NCBI GenBank assembly: GCA_026874595.1 | Contig: CM049308.1 | Location: forward strand, 50,268,124 to 50,332,123 | Length of the DNA: 64,000 bases | DNA from: Sipunculus nudus | Taxonomy: Eukaryota > Annelida > Sipuncula > Golfingiida > Sipunculidae | Direction: 5' to 3' | Shown: piece after piece, positions 49,201 through 61,700 of the stretch | Position numbering within the stretch: the first letter of the stretch is position 1 | How the letters are laid out: the number at the start of each line of letters is the position of its first letter | Position numbers and translations under genes: made by a program | Notes under the pieces: generated by a model | The model's database searches: none | What the model was told of the DNA's origin: nothing | What the model saw: only the letters and a program-made list of their open reading frames with translations

Positions 49201-52200
49201 CTGAATGATAAATTGGAAAGTTGAAATAATGTGCCTAATCCAAGCATATGAGATTGTTCTGAGCATTGAAATATTGAAGAGTACCAGCCCAGCCAGCTGT
49301 TTTAAGATGTAACCACTAACGACCAGTTGTAACATTTTAATCTCTGCATGGTTTATAAGTTAGTGTGGCCAACTATCTATTAATTTTGTTTTTGCCCCTT
49401 CAGAAATTTTTAGAGAGAGCAAATGATCACCCACAAATATTGCTGGTCCAGGTTATGTCTAGAACTATTGCCAATGATAAGCCAACATGAACTTGTTAAA
49501 AACTGAAAATATATTAATTAGGTTGTCGCCATTAGTAGCCTTTACTAAATTACTATTCCATTCTACACATAAAAATTGTCACTTTAAGATAGATATTAGG
49601 TCAAGAGGTCACAGGTCTGGGCAGCTGAGCCTTTGGTCACTTTTCAGGAACCGGTAAGATTTCCACAATTTATGTCTTGATTGATTAGTACATATTTATG
49701 TTTTGTTAACTTAATACATATTGATGTCTTGATAATTAATTTAATACATGTGCTACCCTTTTATATCCTATTTACCTAATCATATTGGTTATAATAAATA
49801 TTTCCTTATTGAAACTTTCCTGTGCATATCTCTGATGTCCTGTCTGTGATGTAATGTATCATTCTATCACACAAGCCATATTTCAGGTTCTATTTCCCCT
49901 GTTGTAAAATTAGGGTTTCCTGACACTTCCTGTGTTGAAAATTTATGAAAGCTGCAGTTATACATTTACCTTTGACCTATGTCAAAAGAAGGTTTGTAAC
50001 ATTGGTGTGATTAGTTTGTATTCACGTGGGACTTAGTTTTTCAAAGTACAATTAACTCCTGCCCAAGTACCAGAAACTAAACTTGTATAGTGGGAATAAA
50101 CAAGTGAAATGAAGCAGATAGGGATCTGGTAACCAATGACCTAGATAGCTGTTAATGATGTATGGGGCCAGAGAAAAAGGCATTGTGTGAGTGAGCTTGT
50201 GTACACCGTGGCTGCAGACAGGTGACAGTTGGTTATCACTCAGTGTGTGACGCTACATGTCAGAGTAATTATAGGTACTGGCATCAGTGTACACCATTCC
50301 TTTGTTAATGTTATCATTTAGAGGTTCTACCTCCCATTGTTATGTTCCATGAATTGTACTTTGGTGTTATTGTAGGGGAAATCCTTGAAATATGTATAAA
50401 AAAAATAAGTGTATCAATATTTGAACAGACAAGCAGCGGCCATGTTATATCTATCCATCTGTTTGCTTGTATGTGATTCAGCTCTGAAGAAATTGTGTAG
50501 ATCTAAATTTACTGATGAAAATCTGTATATAATTGTCTTTGTAATTGAATACTGCTTGTCATCAGGTTAATTTCTTTGAGACCTGTATTCAAGATGTCCA
50601 ACCTTTAATGATCAGAGGGCACTGTTGATCTGAAATAATAGGAAGTGTCAGGTATCATCTGCATTAATTGATTAGTATTGCACATTGAATCAAATTAAAA
50701 AAAAACACTGGTGGAGGTACTATGAGACACAGTAGTACACAGCGCATATATTCAGAAAACCTACCTTATTTACTTAATAAAGACAGTGAGGATTTTAAAA
50801 AAATTCAGTTTACCTAAATGTTGATAGATAGTATATCTGATATCATGCTTGTTTTGAATACTATCTGGGGTTTTTGTGTTTTCACATATAATGATAAAAA
50901 ATAATTAGATGAGCATTACTCTTTGTTTCTTTCAACACAGCACATTCTTCAAAGTGTTGTTTATTTAGTTAGTCAAATAGACTTCTTGCCAAAGAATATT
51001 CAAGTATTAACTTTTTTATCCAGATTTATCAAAATATTTATTTAGATATTTCATATCTAAGACATGCAGCATGTAATTTATTATGTCATTCCTGATGTTC
51101 TGGGGTTTCACTCTCTACCACATGCTAAACACTATTGTGAAAATTGATGAATATGGGTAATCACAGTAAGAACCCTCAGAACAGTTTTGTGATTGTTGGA
51201 AGGTAGAATCTTACAGGATTTTAATTAATTGAAGGATTTGAATTTAAAGGAACCCATAAGCCCAATGAAAAAAAATAACTTTCCAAGAAAATAGACCTGG
51301 TGTTTCATCCTTTCCATTAAAAAAAAAACATTTTCAGTATTTTAAAATTTGTTCCTCGATGTTATTGATTTCTTTGTACCCTTCAAATTTCTTTAATAGG
51401 CAGGGCTATTTGGAACATGGTCACTAAACTCTCATACATTGGAGGGACAAAATGGTTCAAAAATAGATGAGAAGCAGAGGAAGCAGTGAAGGGCAATTTT
51501 TATACTTGTCAGTCTGGGACATCAGCTTCTATTTTTAACATCCAGACCTCTCACATTGATTGACAGTTAGTTTTCATTAAGGGTCATTAAGGGTGAAAAA
51601 CGTTTTTTCCAACTACACATCTTTGATGTTTGTAAACCTGTTTCTTTTCAGTATAAATATCATAAATTTGAAACAGCCACAAATATAAAACCATCATTGT
51701 GTCAAATCATTTGCTAAAGTGTACAAAGACACTTACATGACTACATTTATTAACATAAAATGCATACATCATACATCTCATTTAGATGCTGACATTCTTC
51801 TTGCAGCCACACATTCCAGTACACCTTTCATAACTTCCATATTAAAATAAGGAGTCAGACTGCCTGGTTTCCTGTTCTTGAAGCCAGCTTTACAATAATG
51901 CTGAATGTTAACATTTTTGTGCCACATGACTGGCCTTCGTTTACCAATATTGTCTTGCTGCAGGTTGGGGCATTAATTAGAAGCTTGTTCATTTATTTAA
52001 TGAGAAGCTTATTATCTTCATGCCTGGATATGCTTTCCAGTTGAGAGATAACAAATTTCCCTGTTAGTAGACAATTAAATTTGCAGACAGATATTACATT
52101 GATGAATATGCTGGTAACCATGGTAACATGACTGGGTGTAACAGGACCATCAACTCTGTCTGCTGGTGGTTGTAATTTATAACAGCCAGGCATTGAATGA

Positions 52201-52677
52201 GATACCCAATGGTTAAATTTGATTAAACAAATAGCTAGTTTATTTGTCTTCTACACATTGACCTAGCACAAACTGCCTACTGGGCAGCCACGATACAGCA
52301 CAGAATATGATCAGAACTGATTGAAAAAAAAAGACACAAATCAAATCTGGTCTGGGAGAATTAGGAGCATAAAATAGATAGCCATATTTGCATAATGTAA
52401 ATTTCAGTGGTTTTAAATTAGGCAAGATCATGCAAGATTGTCACAGTTGCTTGACTGGTGCCGTGCACATTATCATGTGTCACACATGTATTTATTATAT
52501 AAATATGACATATGCATATTCAGTTGGTTCTGATGTAAGTTAACCAGGTGATATGAATATTTATATAAAGAAGCATACAGCCACAGTTGCTTTGTAAGCT
52601 TGAGGGCCTTATGTGATCCTCTAATGTAATCAGATGCCATGAATATTCATATAAGGCAAGTGTGTGTGTGTGTATGT

Positions 52678-52724
<47 letters not shown>

Positions 52725-55700
52725 CATATATAATCTCACTTGCAGTCTGTTGGTCAGGGCTTTTAAGTATCTGTATATGATACAGAATTAACTTGACCAT
52801 TGTTAGGTTAAGGAGCATTACCTAATCAGATGTTCTGATTGTAATTGTGTTAAACAGGGTTGTAAGATATGCTGTAGGTTAAGCATATGCCAGAACATAT
52901 AAACTGACAAACAATGGCTGTTGACAGTCCACTTTGTTGAAATATTTTTATTTTGTCATGATTCAGTGAGTTACTGAATTAATATTATCTTTTTTCCCCG
53001 CTTCTGAAGGAAGGGGAGACATTGATTTGGGTAGGTCTGTCTGTCTGTCTGTCACTTGTGCTTCTTTTTCCAAATATTCTCCCTAAATATTATCTGATAT
53101 CATTCGAATTTTATACCATGGTCCCTTTAGGAGTAACTTTTATTGAATCACTTATTTTCTGCCAGCTAAATGATCTTTAATACTTTTACCCAGAAAAGTA
53201 AGAAAATGTGTTTATATTTAGAATTTATTCAATGGCTAAGTATTTCTTCGAGCAAGTGAAATAAGATGGTATGAATTATTAAAAAATGATGTTTTCATCA
53301 CACTCTAAATTGATGGTGCAAAATAGGTTTTTGCATGTTAACTTTATAAGATAATATTGTTTACCTATTATCAAAGGAGCATCTGTAGCTGTCAACACCA
53401 ACCTTTACTGCCACACTATTCTTGTGTGTGATTTAAAGAGGCAGGTGGCACCACCTGTGTTGATATTTCTGTGAGCCAAAATAGGACTGCCACTGACAAA
53501 AACCAAGCAAAGTATGTAAATTCCATGAATTTGCTGTAAACCTTTTTATATAGATACATAACATGTACTAAAACATGGCAGTCTGGCCAGAAAATGTATT
53601 ATACATATTGCCTTTTGGTCAATAGTTCTTGTAAAATGTAATAATTTTATTACCCCATGGCAGTGAACATATGTCAGTCCACCAGATAAAATAATAACAC
53701 ATTATTAGTCCCCTGCCTCAGAAATAAGACTACTAAAATGGTTCATGTCTTTTAGTCCATCTGTCCATCCCAACACATTCTTTTACCAGATACCTCTAAA
53801 ACCTCTGCTGCTTTCTTCATCAAATTGTCCAGATATTCACCTCACTGGACTGACATATGATGATAAGGTGGCACCACCTCTGTTGAACCACTTTCTGAAA
53901 TCTAAAATGATCTTTTCCACTCTCCTACTGAAAAAGTCAGTTAAATAGGAGTACTTTTGCCCTCATACACAAGGATTCAAGGAGCTGGGGGAATTAAACA
54001 AATACAGTATTGAATGGAATTATTTTCTAAATGATTTTTCAACAGGACATTGAATTTAGCAGATCACAAAATTTTATAATTTCACATCTTTGCTTATATG
54101 GTGCAAAATCATTTACCTTTTATCTCAGGTACAATAGCACAAAATTTGACAGACATTGGTAATGTGATTGCTGCGTGATTTTTCCCTGTAGATGGCGCTG
54201 TCTGTATTGGCATACTATTGGGGGGGGGGGGGGGGGGGGGGGGTTTATTTCTGCTTATTCCTGAATTAGTCCAAAAAATAATTTAATTTTGCCTTTCCTG
54301 TTATGGTCAATTGTATCTTAGAACAAGGGCTTCAAAATTGCTTTTTCAAGTAAATGTTGCTAATCACAGCATTTTATGATTTCAGCTGTCTGCATACATT
54401 AAAGTTAAATCTAGTACGAAATATCCCAGCAACAGCAGGACAGAACCACCTATTTTTTATAATAGTTGAAATGGTATTTTCATTTTCACTGTTTGAAGTC
54501 AGGTTTTCCTTGTTTCCTTATGATCAGGACTTTTATTGCATGCACTAACCATGGATGGCTCGAGATAAATAACTGCCAACTAACTGCTAATGGTGTGTGC
54601 CCAGTCAGTCCATGTGGTACATGATTGTATCATTCTGTCCAGCGTGGATATAACCGCAGCAAGTGTCTGCAGGTAATTGATCTATATCTACTGTACTTCT
54701 TTGTTGTCAGGTGCCTTGGAAGAGGACCAAGAATTGGGCACCGATGAAGATCTAACAGAGAAACAGCGACACCAGCTAAAACACCGTGAACTCTTCCTCT
54801 CCCGCCAGGTGGAGACACTCCCTGCTACACACATACGCGGAAAGTGCTGCGTCACTCTGCTCAACGAAACCGAATCCTTCCTCTCGTATCTCAACAAAGA
54901 GGTCAGTTATCAGTATTAGAGTTAAAGAATATAAGTTTTGAAGGGGGCATTCTTTTTGGACTCAAAATTAAAGGGGGGAAAGAATATTACTTTTTCCTGA
55001 GAGACATTTTTGTGTTACTGTACATAATCATAACTCCCATTTTGTATGTTCTGTGCTGCCAGTGATATTGTCTGATTGCCTTTCAAAGAGTATTAGATCA
55101 ATTAGTGTCATGTTTGTGCTCTAGGTGGCAGGACTGACTATATTTCAGGTTAGTGTTCTTAGTATCAGGTAGGTGGCAGCACCTGCTTGACTACAGCTTT
55201 CTCTTCAGGAAAACCAGGTGCCATCTGTCAGTCAGTATTTTGAATTTTTGTTTTGTTTATGAACACATACAGTTAGAATATGTTACAGCTTCAACAGAAC
55301 TGACAACATAGTATCACTTGAGCATAACATACATGTACAAATACAAAGTGACTGCTTTGGAAAAAAAACATGGTTAATGTTGTGAGATAAGTTGGCCAAC
55401 AATTCATGTGATCACCTGAAAGATCCTGTCTGCATCAGAATATAATCATATTCAACCAGTTAATGGACATCTTTCCAGTCCCCAAGATCTAAAAATGATT
55501 CAGCATGACTTGCTGAGCTGTTAACAGTGAAAGGAAAATTTAAGAACGTGCTTGAATGATGATGATAGAACACAGACCTGTACTGAATCTTGTTGAAGAA
55601 ATGTTCTCTGACAAGCACTTCACTATCCAAATATGTAGCAGAGTATGTTAGAATGTTTATCAGTTACATTTGAGGATTCAGTAACCAGGGTCCTGGCCTG

Positions 55701-58700
55701 GATTTACAGCTCAGATGACTTTTGTCATCTGAGCTGTAGACATCACTCCTTGTCCGGCGTCCGTCTGTGTCTGTCCTTTAACCCTGCACAAATCATCACA
55801 ACTGGACCTGGAATCTTCTAACTTGACATCCAGAGAGGTCCATTAAAAATCTCCTGGACACCTCAAATTAGGTCTCTGTCGCCCATATCCCCCAAGCTAT
55901 AGGACTCAGAAGTAACCCCCCCCCCCCCCCCCAAAAAAAAAAAAAATTAAAAATTTGATACAAAAGCTTCAGAATTTAAACAACTATGCATCAACCACCA
56001 TGATTATTTGCATGCATTTTCATCACGGAATGTTCCATCAGTTCCTGCAGACTGGTGGTGCCACCTGGCTTTTCTAATTTTTACATATTTTTTCTCTATT
56101 TTTGAGACCTTTAAAGATGCGGTCATCTGTTAACAGGGCACAATTCATAACCATTGGACCTGGAATCTTCTAACTTGACATCTAGGGAAGTCCATGAAAA
56201 ATTTCCTTTGAAACCTGAAATTAGGTCTCTGTTACCCATATCCTCTGAGCTATGCTTCAGTTTAATTGGGATACCATTTACAAAATTTGGCATTCAGATG
56301 ATAAAATTCCTTTTGTGAAGGTCTTCCTACTGAGCTGGGCATCATGACCCCTGGGTCACTTGTTTCACAGTGTAACGACAGTTAAGAAAAGTATGTCCAG
56401 GGGAGGTCAGGGGGATGTAGCCCCCATGAAGCTTGAGCTCATTCAGCATGCCCAAATACAACAAAGTGCTATCTAAGACAATAGAATTTCGTAGTTAAAA
56501 CAGTACTTTGTATTTTAAATACTCTTGTAAGTGGTAAAATATTTTGATTTTTCTGGAATACTTCTTCCACAAAAATTTGATAATTTTGGCCTAATTCCCT
56601 CATCCTTCAGGGCCATTGTTCTCCTGCTAACTCAACAATGTTTATTTTAAAATTTTTACTTTCCCTTGTCTTTAATTTACTCAATTATCAGATGTCTTAC
56701 ATTGTCTGAAAGGATAAAATGAAAGGTGTCGAGCTCCCTTTATAATTTTGATCCGTAGATAAATAGTGGCAGGTGATTTTAATCATGGACGTTTCTGATA
56801 AAACTGTGACATTTTTGTGCATGCACATTTAATGGAATGCAAGTATTTTATATGTGCTTGAAACTTTCTATATTCATTTGCAAAAAGCTTTTGTAACATC
56901 AAGCAATATTACTTTGCAAGACGATATGAAATACATGTAAGTTTTATTATAAAGTCATTTCTGCAGTCTTGGACAATTTGGTAATGATACATGGGTGCCC
57001 ACTGCTGTTTATCGTTCTCATTTTGTGAGAAATTGATTGTATTAGCATAAAACTACATGTCACATGATTGGTGGAAAGACCCCCTTCCGAGAACCAATCA
57101 GTGACTCATTGTTTACTACATGCCTGTGGGTTGTTTCATTCATGGTATTTTTTGGCAGGAAATAGTCCGTGCACAATAGTTCTGAGCAGTGTCTACAAAT
57201 GTGATATCACAAGCAGACAATCGGCGATGATCTGTTGACTTTCGAGATGGCATGTTTTCAGGAGTCAAGGAACCTGAATCCTCATTAATGCAGGGGTAAC
57301 ATACAGAAGATTTTACCATCAACAAGCCTGTCAAAACAATCAAGAGCTCCTAGGATTTGTGCGGGATTCAAACTAAGACTGTTGACACTGTCTTCATCAG
57401 AAACATGGTCATAAATTTGCTGCTTATAAAAAATCAGCATAGTGGCCCTAATTACAGCGTAATTTGAAAACATACAAAGAAATTACCTGGTGAGGACCCT
57501 GAATAACTTGAGTTGGGGGGGTAGTGGGGTTGGTTGTATTAGTAATTGCAACAGTGCACTTGAGACCTGTAGACATTTGGACTGGCTTTTAAATCAGTCC
57601 AGTGAAACCTAAGTTTGACATCTGAAGTGTTTACACAATATCTGACTGATATATTTCCACTTTTGAAATTGCTTGCAAGCTTTAAGTATATGTTGTGAGG
57701 CTAATCCTTCCTTTGAATTTATGTCATGAACCTTGGCTTTTGTTTTTGTTGATTGTTCAACAGGGTCGGGACAAGTGAGATATTGCACCACTTGTGTATA
57801 AGTACTAGCTAGATACATGAATTCAAGTACATGGGTATGAGTATAAATACGTATGGGTGGTACTCAGAACAAGTACAGAGTTGTTTATTTCAAGAAAAGT
57901 ACATAACATATACATATATTCTTTCCAGTTCCTTTCTTTATTCATGTTTTGTACATTTATACCACATTACACACTATATTTAATATTTATTTATTACAGT
58001 GAAACCCCTCTATAGTGAACGGTCATGGGACTGATTGTTTTGTCCATTATAGCAGGGTGTCTGCCCAAGAGAGATCAGGCCAGGTGGTCTTGTTGGGGCA
58101 AGATGTAGGCAAGGGACTTTGATTTGGGTTTTGTGTCCCATTGGAAATTTGTTGATTGATTTGGGACTTTTGTCCCATGGGTAACTTGATTGATTTGGGT
58201 CTTGTGTTCCATGGGTAACCTGTTGATTGATTTGGGTCTTGTGTTCCATGGGTAACCTGTTGATTGATTTGGGTCTTGTGTTCCATGGGTAACCTGTTGA
58301 TTGATTTGGGTCTTGTGTTCCATGGGTAACCTGTTGATTGATTTGGGTCTTGTGTTCCATGGGTAACCTGTTGATTGATTTGGGTCTTGTGTTCCATGGG
58401 TAACCTGTTGGTTGATTTGGGTCTTATGTTCCATGGCTAACTTGTTGATTGATTTTGGTCTTGTGTTCCATGGGTAACCTGTTGATTGATTTGGGTCTTG
58501 TGTTCCATGGGTAACCTGTTGATTGATTTGGGTCTTGTGTTGTTGACTACAGGATGCCTTCTTCTACTCGCTGGTGTATGACCCTTCACAGAAGACACTG
58601 CTGGCAGACAAGGGAGAAATCAGAGTGGGCAGTCGTTACCAGGCTGAAATACAGCCACTTCTCAAAGAAGGTAAGTCGTTACTGGGGTGAAATGCAGCCA

Positions 58701-61700
58701 CTTCTCAAAGAATGCCACTTGCAAAGTATGTCAACTGTATCTTACTCCAGAGCACAAAGAAGCAAAATAAATTTGAAAAGGAAGTTTTATGGTTATGTAT
58801 AGCATTATCTCAAACAAAGATGTTTATGAATCCTGCCTGACATACCTTTAAAGCAAGTAATGAAGAAAATAAGAACAACGTGGACGCTTACAAATGTAAT
58901 CAAACATGTCTGTAGAAACTAACATCAAAAGAAACATGAGAAACCCAGTGCTTGTGTGATGAAAATACACAGACCTGTACTGAACAACAGGAAAGAAAAA
59001 CCATGTCTGACAAGCACCTAATTTTCCTGCGGATCACTCTTGTAAAAGAGGAACCTCCTGGTATATAATGTTGCATAGATTTGGTAAATTATAGTGTACA
59101 TTCTAGTGTTTATTTCACAGTGTTCATTTCAAAGTTGACCAGTGATGTTATTTTTATTTTGCAGGAGAGACAGATGGCAGAAAAATTGAAGAACTGGAAG
59201 AACTTATATGGGATCCGGTTAATAACCTAAATGACCGACAGATTGACCAGTTTATGGTGGTAGCAAGGTAAGTCTTCTGGTGCTACTAGTGGCAGAACGT
59301 AAGAAACAAAAGGGAAACATGTTTTTTACAGCTGGTGCAAGCTACAATAGGAGTTTGCTGCCCCCTACCCCCTCCCTTTAAAACTTAATTGGCATCATCA
59401 TTTATTTCAGATAAACTCAGTGGCTCACAGCTAAGGGAATGCTGAAGGCAAAATGCAGTGTTAGAAAGCTTCCATGAAAAAGGATGACTTCTGCATTAAT
59501 CTGAAAGTTTGACACTGACACTGACAGATATGTAGTAGTTCTGTTGTTGCTAGCATGTAACTCTCCTCTAAAAGTTGGGTAAACCTTAAACAAAGCAAAG
59601 GGTTGCTCTATATTGCATAAAAAGGATTAACAGGGATCAGATTTCTTGTAATTAGTTCATAGGTGAAAGAAAACACCATATTCTTATGACTTTTGTAATA
59701 TTCCAATACTCCATGCCTGTGGCAACATGGTCCCCTTCATAAACTTTGTATGACCTTTCAAATATATTCAGATCATGAGTGACATTTTACAAGGTAACTA
59801 TAGCATGTTATAAATAGATGGATCCTTTAACTCATTTTAAATGCCACTAGATGTCTTATAGAATTGCATCCATAAATTTATCCTGTGTAAATAAATCCCA
59901 TAGGGTCACATTTAATACAGGTATTACACCTTTATTGTTATGTACATACATCTTTTCATTGGCTAAAAGTTGTTGAGCAGCCATTGAGTTTCTTTTGCCA
60001 AGCAGCATAAAAAAATGCCAGTCACTTCTGGTCAGTCCTGCTTGGTGTGAGCATTCTCTGGCATGACCAGTAAATTAATTTTTCCCTATTTGAAATGGAC
60101 AGGGCTCATGAAAGAATTATATTAATTATAAAAGTGCAGCTTTGTTATTGATAAATGATAAGCAAAATACCAAAACTTTCATGTGTGCATGAATGATGAT
60201 AAAACACAGACCTGTACTGATAAAACAAGAGGAAAAAACATTATCTGATTTGCACACATAAGTACATTATTTTTAAATCCCTGAATGGGACTTATTCATT
60301 CAAAACATACTTTCTGTATGATACAAGTCCTAATTTTTTCTTGAATTATATATATATATATATATATTTATATATTTATAATATATAATTTGATCATCTG
60401 TTTAATCATGATTTTATAAATAATGAGTCCTGTTATCTCGTGGACATTTCCCCTTCACGGTGGCCATCTTGTGGTTTGTGTGTTTTAGGTCTGTTGGGAC
60501 ATTTGCCCGTGCATTAGACTGCACTAGCACAGTTAGACAGCCCAGTCTACATATGAGTGCTGCAGCAGCATCAAGAGATGTTACACTGGTAAGTACAGCT
60601 TTGTCAGCTGCAGTTATCCCTGGCATCTCTATAACTGTGAGATACAGAGGACATATAAGTGATATGCCGGGCAATATATACCATGGTATAACACTGGACT
60701 GAGATGACATTCAGTATATTTCAGTAAAAGTTAATATATGATCCGTGTATGCTGGTATAGTATAAATCAAGTATTTATTTTTTGCATATTTAAATCTGAG
60801 TAATAATATGAATAACCTTGTGCATGGTATGTTTCAAAACACTCCATACCATGTTCACCACTCTGAACTTGTTAATGTTGTCACTTTTGACGAATGAATC
60901 TAAGGGTAGCCTGCTTCACTTAAGCAGGAGTTTAAGCACATTTATTATATCCCCAGACAAAGTCGGGATACTATGGTTTCACGACATTCCCGCCGCCGCC
61001 GCAGAAAAACCTTGTGAGCGGGATAACTAAAAAAATACTTCACTGATCTTTTTCAAACTTTACATTTGTATAGATATAGGTAAAGGGACGTAGCCTATTT
61101 AAAATGGGGTCATGACCTATGCTAGGAGAGTGACCTTGACCTCGAATAGGTCCATTTTTGCTGAAAATAACACAAATTCTTAAATATCTCAAGTAAGCTT
61201 GCATGGACTGGTCCAAAAATCAAGGTGACCAAAGATCTTGGATAGCCTTGTGGTATACCGGAAACTGGTGGCGCCACCTATTATCCTTTCCTTGCTTTTA
61301 ATACCCCCATAATTGCCACTTGACAGTACTGTAAGCATTATAAGTCAAAAACTAACGGACAGATTTCTTTCATATTATGCACATGTAGTGAGATGGGTTA
61401 TGGGATGAGGTCTATTTACATTTGGGTCATGACCTTTACCATGAGAGTGGCCTTGACCTTTAATGTGTCTAAAGTTGGTGAAAATCATGCACCTCTTATG
61501 ATATCTCCAGTGTTGATAGCCATATGGATTTCAAACGTGACTTATGTATGGCTAACCACTAAAGTAAGAACCCTATAGGTTCTAGGGTCATGAGGTCAAA
61601 GGTCAAGGTCACTGGACTAGCATCTTAAAAGATACTGTGGATGCATTTCAAGCCAAACTTTCATCCCAGATCTTTCATCTTGAATATATAGCTCTCTTGC

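Noticed and set aside
58010-58434. Three overlapping antisense reading frames with a periodic HKTQINQQ-like peptide
   Set aside because: They are translations of the 37-bp minisatellite; 37 is not a multiple of three, so the same peptide rotates through all three frames. Non-coding.
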